Shown piece by piece: positions 34,720-45,226 of a stretch of 64,000 nt of DNA (its first letter is position 1; each line of letters begins with the position of its first letter). The translations under genes were made by a program, and so were the position numbers. The notes below the pieces were generated by a model. That model saw only the letters and a program-made list of their open reading frames with translations, ran no database searches and was not told the DNA's origin. This stretch comes from a bacterium (GTDB lineage Bacteria > Hinthialibacterota > Hinthialibacteria > Hinthialibacterales > Hinthialibacteraceae), in the NCBI GenBank assembly GCA_016125385.1, contig WGLV01000051.1, forward strand, positions 1 through 64,000. The letters are read 5' to 3'.

Positions 34720-36252
34720 GTGAATCTGAACGCGGCGGATATCTCGGTCTTTCTCGGTTTTTTTGCTCTCGTCATCGGTTTCAGCCTGTACAAAAGCCGC
34801 AAAGAAAGCGACAGCGAAGACTATTTTCTCGCCGGGCGGGGCCTGTCATGGTGGCTGATCGGCGTCTCCATCGTCGCGGCGAATCTTTCAACCGAGCAGT
34901 TCGTCGGCATGGCGGGGCAAAGCGCGGGCAGCATCGGACTGGCGGTGAGCGGGTGGCAACTGGTGGGCGCGGCGGGCATCGTCATTATCGCGTTCACTTT
35001 CTTACCCCGCTTTTTGCGCAGCGGCATCTATACCATGCCCGAATACCTCGAATACCGCTATAACCCCGCCGCGCGCGGCATCATGGCGTTTTATACGATG
35101 ATCGTGTACGTCACGGTCACCATCACCGCGGTGATTTACTCGGGCGGGTTGACGCTTTCGACGATTTTCGGCCTCGATCTGACGCTTTCAGTCTGGATCA
35201 TCGGGCTGATCGCGGCGCTGTACACCACGTGGGGCGGCCTGATGGCGGTGGCCTGGGCCGACCTGTTCATGGGCTCGGCGCTGCTGATCGGCGGCGCAGC
35301 GACTTTTGGGCTGGGGCTGCACGCGGTGGGTGGATGGACGACGTTCGTTCAGGCCAACTCGGACAGGCTGCACATGGTTTTGCCCGCGAGTCACCCTGAC
35401 CTTCCCTGGACAGGCGTGGTGATGGGGATGTGGATTCCCACGCTGTATTACTGCGGACTCAACCAGTTTATCGTGCAACGCACCCTCGCCGCCAAAAGCC
35501 TCAAACAGGGGCAATTGGGCATCGTTTTCGCCGCCGGATTGTGGCTGCTGGTTCCGTTCGTGGTCGTGATGCCGGGCATCATGGCGCAACAATTATACCG
35601 AGCCCAACTCAGCACCACCGATCAAGCCTACCCCATGCTGATCCGCAGCCTGATTCCCCAAGGCGTGCGTGGATTCATGTTCGCGGCCATCGCGGGCGCG
35701 GTGATCAGCTCGCTGGCGTCGATGTTGAACTCGGCCGCGACCATTTTCACCATGGACCTGTTCAAGCGCCATCTTCATCCGAGCGCTTCGCAAACCACGC
35801 TGGTGACGATCGGACGGATCATGACGCTGATATTCGTGGCGGTGGGATGCTGGCTGGCGCCGTGGCTGGCGCTGCCGCAATTCAAGGGCGTGTTCAACTT
35901 CATACAGGAGTTTCAGGGATACATCTCTCCCGGCATTCTGGCGGCGTTCGTGTTCGGTTTCGCCGTCCCCAAGGCGCCGCCGATGGCGGGCGTGGCCGCC
36001 CTGCTGGTGAGCGCGCCGTTGTACGGATTGTTGCAATGGCGGATGAACGAAGTGCATTATCTCATCCGCATGTTCATCACCTTCGCTTCCGTCATTGCGC
36101 TGATGGGGGCGATCACCGCGTGGCGTCCGCTGGCCGAGCCGCGCGTGATGCCCGAGCAGAAGGATTTCGACATGGAATCAGGCGGACTGGCGAAATGGCT
36201 GGGCGCGGTCGTTATCGGACTTGTCGTGGCGTTTTTTGTTGTGTTCTGGTGA
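34720..36252 (+). CDS. Sodium:solute symporter (SSS/SGLT family)
   Basis: The protein has 510 residues, starts at a GTG with GGAGG upstream, and has about 13-14 membrane helices. Family marks are DYFLAGRGLSWWLIGVSIVAANLSTEQFVGMAGQ (helix 2 region, residues about 28-62, given in parts: AGRGLSWWLIG, ANLSTEQFVG), GLYTTWGGLMAVAW-type helix 5, and SSLASMLNSAATIFTMD in helix 9. These are the sodium-site regions. The substrate is probably a sugar or related compound, as in many PVC genomes, but it cannot be read from the sequence. No clear operon partner. Confidence 0.92.
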   Translation: MNLNAADISVFLGFFALVIGFSLYKSRKESDSEDYFLAGRGLSWWLIGVSIVAANLSTEQFVGMAGQSAGSIGLAVSGWQLVGAAGIVIIAFTFLPRFLRSGIYTMPEYLEYRYNPAARGIMAFYTMIVYVTVTITAVIYSGGLTLSTIFGLDLTLSVWIIGLIAALYTTWGGLMAVAWADLFMGSALLIGGAATFGLGLHAVGGWTTFVQANSDRLHMVLPASHPDLPWTGVVMGMWIPTLYYCGLNQFIVQRTLAAKSLKQGQLGIVFAAGLWLLVPFVVVMPGIMAQQLYRAQLSTTDQAYPMLIRSLIPQGVRGFMFAAIAGAVISSLASMLNSAATIFTMDLFKRHLHPSASQTTLVTIGRIMTLIFVAVGCWLAPWLALPQFKGVFNFIQEFQGYISPGILAAFVFGFAVPKAPPMAGVAALLVSAPLYGLLQWRMNEVHYLIRMFITFASVIALMGAITAWRPLAEPRVMPEQKDFDMESGGLAKWLGAVVIGLVVAFFVVFW

Positions 36253-36334
36253 AAACGGCTTGAAATCATATCATCACCTCCTCACAATTTCATGCTTGTC
36301 TTTCATCGAATAAATTTTGACAACTTTCTCCCTG

Positions 36335-36361
36335 CACCTCCCCCAAACTCAGGGGGAGGTG
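36335..36361. repeat. 10-bp perfect palindromic hairpin between convergent genes
   Basis: cacctccccc and gggggaggtg pair perfectly around a 7-nt loop. It lies between the convergent symporter and DUF1501 genes. No T-run follows directly on either strand, so it is not a standard terminator, although it may act as one or be a dispersed palindromic element. Confidence 0.65.
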
Positions 36362-36396
36362 AGAAAATCCATTCATCTTTTTAATGGGAAAAACAA

Positions 36397-37857
<1,461 letters not shown>

Positions 37858-38204
37858 TGTTTTTTCCTGTATGTCTATTTTGGGCTCGTCATAAAGGGCG
37901 GATTCATTTTTCTCAGCCGCTCTATCCCAATTTATAGTTCGACCTCTTCGCATTCGGTTTATCGACCACCGATCTTTTTTTAATACGATTCCTTCGACAG
38001 TCGACGCCTTTTTTCTTGCTCCCGCGTCCTTGGGCAAAACTTTTCCCGCTCAAGAGACGATCCGCTAAAAGTCTCATTCACCTGTTAAAGTTTCACCCGG
38101 CGGGCTCGGATGGCTCCCTCTTCGTTTAATCGATTTCCGCGAGCAGAACCGGCGCCATTTTTTCCCCACTCCATAATTTGACGGCCTCGTTCGACCGGCG
38201 GTTT
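37858..38204. other. Gap between DUF1501 and PSCyt1/DUF1549 genes
   Basis: About 350 bp without a supported gene lie here. An open frame continuous with the DUF1501 gene extends back to 38037, but its residues are basic and unlike an exported protein start. No clear terminator or promoter seen. The pair is therefore perhaps transcribed separately. Confidence 0.4.
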
Positions 38205-41078
38205 TCATATTTTGTTCAGTGTTTCGTCGAGGTTGAGCATCACGTTGGCGACCATCGTGAGCGCCGCCAGTTCAGGCGAAGCGGTTTCGTTATCCGAGAG
38301 CGCGAGCACTTTCGCGGCGGCGGAGGAGTCGCCCTGGTACTGCTTGAGCATGGCCTGGTAAAACTCACGCAGGCGGTTGAGTTCAGCCTCGCGCGGCGGC
38401 CGGATCAGACAGAGTTCGAATCCATGTTCGATCCGCACGGCGGGGTCGTCGCCCGCCTCATCCGCCATCCGGCGCGCCAAAGCCCGCGCGGCTTCGAAAA
38501 AGGCGGGGTCGTTGAGCGTCACCAGCGCCTGCAGCGGCGTGTTGGTGCGGATGCGGCGCGTGCAGGTCTGTTCGCGGCTGGGGGCATCAAAGGCGATAAA
38601 CGCGGGATAGGGCGCGGTGCGCTGCCAGTGGGTGTACAAGCCGCGGCGGTATTGATCGCCGCCATCGCTCATTTGCCAATGGCGATCGCTGTACGGCATC
38701 TGCCAGATGCCGGGCGGCTGGTAGGGAAACACGCTGGGGCCGCCGATGCGGTCGACCAGTAATCCCGATACCGCCAGCGCCTGATCGCGGATGAACTCCG
38801 CGCCGAGGCGGAAACGCGGGCCACGCGCAAGCAGGCGGTTCTCGGGGTCTTTTTCGATCATATCGGGCGTGGCGTCAGAGGACTGGCGATACGCCGAGGA
38901 GGTGACAATGTCGTATAACAGCGCCTTCAGGCTCCATCCCTGCTGCATGAAACGCACCGCGAGCCAGTCGAGTAAATCCTGATTGACGGGCCGCTCGCCT
39001 CGCGTGCCGAAGTCTTCGGTGGTGCGAACCAGCCCCACGCCGAAAATCTGTTCCCAGATTCGGTTGACGTAGACGCGGGCGGTGAGCGGGTTGCGCTCGC
39101 TGACCAACCAGCGAGCGAGGCCCAGGCGATTGCGTGGCGCGTCGGGAGGCATGGGAGGCAACACGGCGGGCGTGCCGGGGAAGACCTGCTCGCCCGGGCT
39201 GTGATAACTGCCCTTCTGGAAAATATGCGTTTCGCGCGGTTCGTCGAGTTCACGCATGACCATGGTGGAGGCGATATGCGCGGGCCAGCGCTTTTGCAGC
39301 TCGGCGAGTTCGTCGCGTTGCGGTTGCAGCGCGGGCGCGGCGGACAGCCACCAGGATTCGAGACGAGCCTGATCTTTCGGATCGCGGTTTTCGCGTTTCT
39401 GTTCAACGATCGGCTTCAGATCGCCGGGCGGTTTGATGTCGCCGGGTTCGCCTTCCCACCGGCGCAACGACTCGGCCAGTTCGGGCGTCATGGTTGAAAG
39501 CAGCGTCTTCAACTCATCGATGCGCGGGCCGATCTCCCGCATGATTTTTTTCTGTTCGACGGTGGGCAGCTCAACGCGAGGACCATCGGCCTGGGCCTCA
39601 AAACTCTGAATCTGGCGAATCTCGGGCGCGTGATTGTTAAAGAAGGCGTAGAACTGGTAATAGTCTTTCTGAGTGAAGGGGTCGTACTTGTGATTATGAC
39701 ATTGCGCACAGGCCAGCGTGGTCCCCAACCAGACGGTGGCGGTAGTGTTGGTGCGGTCAAGAACGGCCTGAACGCGATATTCCTCCTGCACGACGCCGCC
39801 TTCTTCATTGATCATGGTGTTGCGATTAAACCCGGTGGCGACGATCTGTTCGGTATTGGCTCCGGGCATGAGATCGCCGGCGAGTTGTTCGACGGTGAAG
39901 CGGTCGAAGGGCTTATCTTCATTGAATGAATTGATGACGTAATCGCGCCAGGGCCAGATCTCTCGTTCACGGTCTTTTTCAAAACCATGCGAATCGGCGT
40001 ACCGGGCGAGGTCGAGCCAATGAACGGCCCAGCGCTCACCAAAATGAGGCGAAGCCATCAGGCGATTGACGAGTTTTTCATACGCGTGAGGATCGTCGTC
40101 CTCCACGAAGGATTTGACCTCCTCCAGCGTGGGAGGCAGACCGGTCAGATCGAGATAGAGCCGTCGAGCCAGCGTCTCGCGGGCTGCTTCAGGAGAATGT
40201 TTCAGGCCGGCGTCGTCCAACCCCTTCAGAATGAAGCGGTCGATGGGATTGCGCACCCAGGCGGCTTCCGACACCAACGGCGGCAATGGCAGAACGGGAC
40301 GCTGATAGGCCCAGTGACGGGCGACGGCGGCGTGGGTCTCGCCCACGCCATCCGGCCATTTCGCGCCGTCCTCGATCCATCGGCGGATACGCGCGATCTG
40401 TTCGGGCGGGAGAGGGTCGCCATCCATCGGCATGCGCGGCCCCGCGTCATCATCGGAGATCCGCTTGACCAGCAGGCTGCCATCCGCGTCGCCGGGCTTG
40501 AGGGCGGGGCCGGAAAGGCCGCCCTTCATCACCGAGGCGCGGGAATCGAGGCGCAACATGCCCTGTTGATGCTTCGCGCCGTGACACTTCAGGCATGACG
40601 TTTGAAAAATGGGGAACACCTGACTGGCGAAGTCGACCGCGTCATCGGGCGCGGATTGGGGCGCGGCGTCTGGTTTGGAAGTTGGTTCCGCCGCAGTTTG
40701 AATCTCCGGAGGTGGTTCTGGCAGCGGCGCCCCCGCGGCGATCCATTCACGAATGGCGGCGATGTCTTCATCCGAGAGTTTCGGCATCGACATCGGCATA
40801 TGAGGCGCTTCCTGATGTTCGACCAGTTTCAACAACAGGCTCTCGTCCGGCTTGCCGGGTTCGATGGCCGGGCCGCGCTTGCCGCCCTGGGTAAGCGAAT
40901 TGAGGCGGGTAAGATTCAATCCGCCGCCCGGATCATCGCCTTTATGACAGAAAACGCAGTGCTGTTCGAAAACCACTTGAGCCGCCGCGGCGCCGGATGA
41001 CGCGCAGACGGAAGGAACGTTGGAACCGATCGAAAGAAGAATCCAGGCAGGAATAAGACAAAGCGTTGAGAGCCGCAT
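38205..41078 (-). CDS. PSCyt1-DUF1549-DUF1553 multidomain cytochrome protein
   Basis: The 957-residue protein begins with a signal peptide. Two haem c sites follow, CVFCH (about residue 42) and CLKCH (about 165), each in a PSCyt1-type domain with [17 protein letters not shown] and [17 protein letters not shown]. The DUF1549 part contains [22 protein letters not shown] and the DUF1553 part [22 protein letters not shown] and [18 protein letters not shown]. All domains are complete. It is a hallmark of planctomycete-type bacteria and is generally found with a DUF1501 gene, here 350 bp downstream. A redox step in periplasmic degradation is the usual proposal; it is not proven. Confidence 0.95.
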   Translation of the reverse strand: MRLSTLCLIPAWILLSIGSNVPSVCASSGAAAAQVVFEQHCVFCHKGDDPGGGLNLTRLNSLTQGGKRGPAIEPGKPDESLLLKLVEHQEAPHMPMSMPKLSDEDIAAIREWIAAGAPLPEPPPEIQTAAEPTSKPDAAPQSAPDDAVDFASQVFPIFQTSCLKCHGAKHQQGMLRLDSRASVMKGGLSGPALKPGDADGSLLVKRISDDDAGPRMPMDGDPLPPEQIARIRRWIEDGAKWPDGVGETHAAVARHWAYQRPVLPLPPLVSEAAWVRNPIDRFILKGLDDAGLKHSPEAARETLARRLYLDLTGLPPTLEEVKSFVEDDDPHAYEKLVNRLMASPHFGERWAVHWLDLARYADSHGFEKDREREIWPWRDYVINSFNEDKPFDRFTVEQLAGDLMPGANTEQIVATGFNRNTMINEEGGVVQEEYRVQAVLDRTNTTATVWLGTTLACAQCHNHKYDPFTQKDYYQFYAFFNNHAPEIRQIQSFEAQADGPRVELPTVEQKKIMREIGPRIDELKTLLSTMTPELAESLRRWEGEPGDIKPPGDLKPIVEQKRENRDPKDQARLESWWLSAAPALQPQRDELAELQKRWPAHIASTMVMRELDEPRETHIFQKGSYHSPGEQVFPGTPAVLPPMPPDAPRNRLGLARWLVSERNPLTARVYVNRIWEQIFGVGLVRTTEDFGTRGERPVNQDLLDWLAVRFMQQGWSLKALLYDIVTSSAYRQSSDATPDMIEKDPENRLLARGPRFRLGAEFIRDQALAVSGLLVDRIGGPSVFPYQPPGIWQMPYSDRHWQMSDGGDQYRRGLYTHWQRTAPYPAFIAFDAPSREQTCTRRIRTNTPLQALVTLNDPAFFEAARALARRMADEAGDDPAVRIEHGFELCLIRPPREAELNRLREFYQAMLKQYQGDSSAAAKVLALSDNETASPELAALTMVANVMLNLDETLNKI

Positions 41079-41631
41079 AGGAAAAAACCCATTTCCGCGA
41101 GACAGGATCAGATCACAATCAGATTATTTAACAGACATTATCAAATTAGGAGACTTTGATGTCAACGGAACAGATTTCGCGGATTCAATCAATTCGAACA
41201 ATTGGGTAATTTCGCAAGTGATTTTAGTTCTCTGCAGCGCTGGGATGTGGAACAGGAAGTCATTCAATCGACAAACAACAATTTACAAAACAGCATGAAA
41301 GAAACAAATAAGATGAAAAAACATTGCATCTTTCGGGGAAACTTGTTACTATAGCAAGCGAATCACTATTCCTCTATTGCATTCGGGTTGATCGGAAGTT
41401 TTGTTTGATTTTGGGCGATGAGAGCCAGATCAACCCGAGCGAACCTGTATAATCCTCCCCTGTACGATCCCGTTCGCTCACCCAATGTCACGCGCTGGCT
41501 ATGCGTATGACTCTTCTATCTTTCCGCCCGCCTTCAAACAAAACACCCGAAATCGAACAAAAACAACCATCATTGATTGACGTTTTTTAACGGAAAAGTA
41601 TCATTTAATTATAATTTATGGAGAATTCATC
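41079..41631. other. A/T-rich intergenic region without supported gene
   Basis: 550 bp without a convincing reading frame. It is clearly richer in A/T than the flanking genes. A -10-like TATAAT is at 41448-41453, but no good -35 lies 16-18 bp upstream. A GGAG ribosome site stands just before the ATG at 41632. No tRNA or clear hairpin terminator is seen. Confidence 0.5.
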
Positions 41632-42237
41632 ATGAGCGTTGCTCTTCGAACCAAGGGAGCCAAACGGCACGTGCGATGCGCGGTCTGTGGAATTGGATTC
41701 GCGGCTGAATACGATGAACTGCTGAAGGCGTACCCTGTTTTTCACCTGAATGAAGATGGCAAGGAGCGATGCGAGGATTATTTTTTCTCCTCCCTGCTGC
41801 GCGTGTATCGGTTCATTCACAACAAGGAAGTCAGCGTCACCATGTCGGCCCTTTTGAATGATTTGAAATGGATCGAACCCATTCAGATGCGCAAAGAACT
41901 GATTTCGTGGTGTTTAAGCGTAGGGTATCTGAACGTGGACAATTTTAACCGGTTCCTGGTCCCCCCTTCCATTGCAACGACTTGCGAAGAGATTTTCGCA
42001 TCCGATAATCTGGATGATCCCACGGCATGGCAGGCGGCGGTCGAAATGCTGATGGCCGCTCTGCGCTGTCTCAATCAGTCGCTCGTGCCCGCGCCCAAAG
42101 GGAAATTGCTTGATTTTCCCGGAGGCGGGCAGGCCGACACCCCCAAAGAGCAACCCAAAGAGGAAATTCAGGCTTCCATCGCCGAGCGAAGCGCCATCCG
42201 AGGCATGGTGAACCGCCGATTGAATGACCGGCGGTAA
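41632..42237 (+). CDS. Protein of unknown function with CxxC near N-terminus
   Basis: A 201-residue soluble protein with a good GGAG site. I do not recognise a family. The N-terminus is basic with one CAVCG motif at about residues 16-20 and one more Cys at about 47, possibly half of a zinc site. The middle (60-140) looks helical with winged-helix-like spacing (SVTMSALLNDLKWIEPIQMRK). The C-terminus is Pro/Lys/Gln-rich and ends in Arg-rich helices. No signal peptide or membrane segment. The gene stands alone. Confidence 0.7.
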   Translation: MSVALRTKGAKRHVRCAVCGIGFAAEYDELLKAYPVFHLNEDGKERCEDYFFSSLLRVYRFIHNKEVSVTMSALLNDLKWIEPIQMRKELISWCLSVGYLNVDNFNRFLVPPSIATTCEEIFASDNLDDPTAWQAAVEMLMAALRCLNQSLVPAPKGKLLDFPGGGQADTPKEQPKEEIQASIAERSAIRGMVNRRLNDRR

Positions 42238-42422
42238 TTCGATTGAATCACGGGCGAATCTAGTTTACAGTAACCGTATTCGGTTCATGCGTTTTCGATC
42301 CGATCCGCCTTGAGCGTCGCGGATGATTCTCCTGCATTGTATTGATTGACCTTTAATCACTGATTCTTTCATTCATTTCGCTGCGGCGGCTCATGGAACT
42401 TTACCCACGGGGAGATCAGTCC

Positions 42423-43559
42423 ATGAGATGGTTTTGTTCCTTCTTTCTCATTATCAGCTTATTTGTTCCCGGAGCTCCGGCTCAGGATTTCAACCGCACG
42501 CCCCTGCTCTTTCCACCCCCCAACAACATGCCCGCGCTGGGATTGCTGGAGCGCGAGCTCGCGCCGTGGAACTCAGAGATTCCCCAACGCCTTGAGCGCT
42601 CCTCCCTCACTGCCCCCGAACCCCGGAGCATTGTGCAGGAGCGGCGCCGCGAAGACCCACCCGCTCGCGAACGCACCAGGGTCACCGACGACGAAACGGG
42701 CGATCGTGCCGTGCGAGCTCGGGGACCGGAACGCGGCGCCGAAGCAGGGCTGGATTCCATCCAACAAGGTTTGAGCGCCATACAAAGCGACGTAAGGCGC
42801 GGCGGACGCGCGATCAGCGCACGGCTGGATGCGCTCGGTCAATTGCAGGATGGGATAAATGAACTGCATGAGATCATGGCGCGCATTGAAGCATCGCTTG
42901 ATGATCAGCGGCAACGCGCCCGCGAAACAATAGAAGACCGGCGGCGGGAGCTGGAAGCACAGGAACGCGGTTTCGCGGAGCAGGCGCGGGATCTCGAGAA
43001 CCAGCGGCGAACGCTGCAAGAGGAGGCCTCGAACCGGGAGCGGGAGCTGCAAAACAACGCCCGCGAAATCGAAGAACAACAGAGAGCGCTCGGCCAGCAG
43101 AGAGAAGAAATAGAACGCCAGCAACAGGAAGTTCGAGACCACATGCGGGAGCTGAACGATCAGCAACGCATGGTCGATCAGCGAATGAACGAGCTCGATC
43201 GGCGTGAAGATGAGCTGCGGCGGCGACAAGAAGAAGTCAATTCCCGGATGCGAGACGATCGGGGCCCAGACCATCAAATGACGCCCGGCAAACCGGGTCC
43301 GTCAACAGAACACGCCCCCCAGCCAGACAAACACGGAGGCGGAGGGAATCCACTGGCTGGAATCATCGCAATCGTGTTATTCGTGATCTGGATATGGGCT
43401 CTGCAGGATTGTCTGCGGCGCGGACCGGGCGGTTTCCCCAGCGGGAGCAAGTATGACAAACCAGTGTGGATTTTTGTGATCGTATTCACCCTGTTTATCG
43501 GCGCGCTTCTTTACCTCTTCTGTCTTTTCGGTCAGCCACGAGAAGGTAAAACCGCGTAA
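42423..43559 (+). CDS. Exported coiled-coil protein with C-terminal PLDc_N-like membrane domain
   Basis: Start at the ATG at 42423 (GGGGAG upstream) gives 378 residues. A signal peptide (MRWFCSFFLIISLFVPGAPAQ) is followed by a Pro/Arg-rich part, then a long coiled coil (about residues 130-290) composed of Arg, Glu and Gln with heptads such as LEAQERGFAEQARDLENQRR. After a linker come two membrane helices with the spacing and residues of the PLDc_N domain: IAIVLFVIWIWALQDCLRR and then KPVWIFVIVFTLFIGALLYLF. No phospholipase domain is present. It could span the periplasm from the inner membrane; function is unknown. Confidence 0.75.
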   Translation: MRWFCSFFLIISLFVPGAPAQDFNRTPLLFPPPNNMPALGLLERELAPWNSEIPQRLERSSLTAPEPRSIVQERRREDPPARERTRVTDDETGDRAVRARGPERGAEAGLDSIQQGLSAIQSDVRRGGRAISARLDALGQLQDGINELHEIMARIEASLDDQRQRARETIEDRRRELEAQERGFAEQARDLENQRRTLQEEASNRERELQNNAREIEEQQRALGQQREEIERQQQEVRDHMRELNDQQRMVDQRMNELDRREDELRRRQEEVNSRMRDDRGPDHQMTPGKPGPSTEHAPQPDKHGGGGNPLAGIIAIVLFVIWIWALQDCLRRGPGGFPSGSKYDKPVWIFVIVFTLFIGALLYLFCLFGQPREGKTA

Positions 43560-43609
43560 CTCATGACGTTACAAGGCAAAGCGATATTAACCCATGCTGT
43601 TACAACACA

Positions 43610-43643
43610 AAGGCGAAGGTTCATCAACCTTCGCCTTGTTTTT
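43610..43643 (+). terminator. Rho-independent terminator
   Basis: A 12-bp perfect stem (aaggcgaaggtt / aaccttcgcctt) with a 4-nt loop is followed by GTTTTTG. It lies 50 nt after the coiled-coil gene and can also serve the convergent small gene. Confidence 0.9.
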
Positions 43644-43667
43644 GTCCCAACCAGCTTCCGCGTGAAA

Positions 43668-43835
43668 TCATTTCGCCGTTAAAGGCTCTTCACGCAGGAT
43701 GACGCCCACGATCTCGCAGTCCTTTCCAGTGACATAATATTTGTCATTCAGTTTGACGATCAATCGTTGACCGTCGTATGGCCACAAGGTGTACAGTTTG
43801 TCGCCCAATGCAAATGTTTTCGGCTGCTTCATCAT
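43668..43835 (-). CDS. Small protein of unknown function (55 aa)
   Basis: The ATG at 43835 has an AAGGAGAG site and is followed by a second ATG; the product has 55 residues. It has no Cys pair, signal peptide or membrane helix. The sequence alternates charged and aromatic residues (LYTLWPYDGQRLIVKLNDKYYV), like a small beta-barrel. It lies convergent to the coiled-coil gene and shares its terminator. I do not recognise a family. Confidence 0.6.
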   Translation of the reverse strand: MMKQPKTFALGDKLYTLWPYDGQRLIVKLNDKYYVTGKDCEIVGVILREEPLTAK

Positions 43836-44252
43836 GGTGCGCTCTCCTTGAGAGGAATTCGGTTTTGTTAGAGAGCGAGAAGCGTGCCAATTGGCGGGAA
43901 AATCGGGACTTCTCTCATAAGCAGGAGAAGGCTCCACGTGTTTTGCGGCTTTTCCTGTGTAATCATGCTTTTTTTATGCAACTAAACGCATCGAACGGAC
44001 AGAAAAAACATTTTCTTGAAACATATCAATACATATTCAGCACAAAAAACCCATAATAATTATAGAATATATCTTTTTTTAACTTTGCGAGAAAAGAAAA
44101 AAAAGTTGCAAAATGACTTTCAAAATTGAAAAAGCAACTTGTTTATTTACATATAAAAACGAACAACGGTTTGAGGTGGAATATTCCCAATTTTCTCAGG
44201 CCCGAATTTGCGGAGACGAGATATCTCGAACTAAACAAAACCAGATGGTTTC
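43836..44252. other. Strongly A/T-rich intergenic region
   Basis: More than 400 bp without a supported gene. From 43960 to 44160 the base composition is much richer in A/T than anywhere nearby, with long A and T runs (for example around 44080-44110). It may contain the promoter of the small gene (leftward). No hairpin terminator for the methyltransferase gene is evident. Confidence 0.5.
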
Positions 44253-44951
44253 TTACTTGTTCGCGGCGGCCCAGACGACCGCTCCGTTCACCGAGTTTCC
44301 CGTCCGGGAGAGGAAGCGTTCATACGACCAGTATTCAATCGTAAAGCCCGCCTCAAGAATGAGATCGACCAGCTCACGCTCAGCGTAATGATGAGCCTGA
44401 TACAGGATTTCATTTGAAACGGGATCGCAGGCGTAGAATGAGCCCATCTTTCCGGTTTCGCGCTCGCCCTGATGATAACGCTCGTAGTAGACGGGATGAT
44501 GCCAGGTCTGCATGAAAACCGCCATGTAGAGCCCGTTCCGTAAAACGCGGCGCGCCTCTTTCAGCGCGGAGATGCGATCGTGGGGCGTGGTCAGCGTGGT
44601 CATGAACGCCTGCATGATGCCACACTCGAATGAGTCGTCTTCAAAACCGGTGTTCAGCGCGTCGCGCATTTCAAACCGGCAGCGCTCTTTCTGATCGGCG
44701 GAACGCGATTCCAAACTGGCGTTGGCGCGATGGATGCCGTCTTCGTTGACATCGATCCCCACGATGGGACCGTACCCCTTGGCGAGCAGGTCGAGCGCCA
44801 CTACGCCCTCACCGCAGCCGATATCGAGCAATGAACAGCCCGGCTGGACCTTCTCGTACAGGATGGGGTAGGGTTGAAGCGTGGAAGGGATGGTGTCGCC
44901 CGGGTATCGAGCCCAGTCAAGATAGGTATGTTTCGATGTTGAAGACGCCAT
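44253..44951 (-). CDS. Class I SAM-dependent methyltransferase
   Basis: The start at the ATG at 44951 (AGGAAA upstream) gives 232 residues. The SAM motif I is LLDIGCGEGVVALDLLAKG, followed by the acidic loop GIDVNEDGIHRAN, and motif IV-like FECGIMQAFMTTL. The middle part ALKEARRVLRNGLYMAVF is the usual 'write-up' region of class I methyltransferases. The substrate cannot be told. It may be a small-molecule methyltransferase. Stand-alone gene. Confidence 0.88.
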   Translation of the reverse strand: MASSTSKHTYLDWARYPGDTIPSTLQPYPILYEKVQPGCSLLDIGCGEGVVALDLLAKGYGPIVGIDVNEDGIHRANASLESRSADQKERCRFEMRDALNTGFEDDSFECGIMQAFMTTLTTPHDRISALKEARRVLRNGLYMAVFMQTWHHPVYYERYHQGERETGKMGSFYACDPVSNEILYQAHHYAERELVDLILEAGFTIEYWSYERFLSRTGNSVNGAVVWAAANK

Positions 44952-45143
44952 TCGGGTTTCCTTTTCCGCCGGGCACAACCACGGTTCAGGGTCGATGCAT
45001 CATTACGCGCAATGGATTGAATCAGCCGCGCATTGAACCATACGCTTCATACAACGCATGGAAGCGCGGAGGCGTTATACATTGAACCCTGTTTTCTCCA
45101 AAAGAGAAAGTGGAAAACGCCTGAAAGCCCGGCGATCGGCAGC

Positions 45144-45173
45144 TAGACACATGCAAAGCGCCGGTACCATAAT
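45144..45173 (+). promoter_or_regulatory. Sigma70-like promoter of the GH2-like gene
   Basis: TAGACA at 45144-45149 and CATAAT at 45168-45173 are separated by 18 bp. Transcription would start near 45180, with a leader of about 45 nt before the ATG at 45227. Confidence 0.4.
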
Positions 45174-45226
45174 CAGGCCTGTTCTCAAGTTGTCCATGGA
45201 TATGGAGAAAGGGTGAGGATTCCGTC

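Noticed and set aside
37858..38037. 60-residue N-terminal extension of the DUF1501 protein
   Set aside because: It would bury the twin-arginine signal; the ATG at 37857 fits the Tat signal.
41020..41298. Plus-strand frame of 92 codons
   Set aside because: It overlaps the signal peptide of the PSCyt1 protein on the other strand and runs into A/T-rich intergenic sequence; no ribosome site.
42573..43277. Minus-strand hydrophobic frame over the coiled-coil gene
   Set aside because: Complement of the Arg/Glu/Gln repeats of the real gene, which has a signal peptide and ribosome site.
44113..44388. Plus-strand frame of 91 codons in the A/T-rich region
   Set aside because: It runs into the complement of the methyltransferase gene and has no ribosome site.
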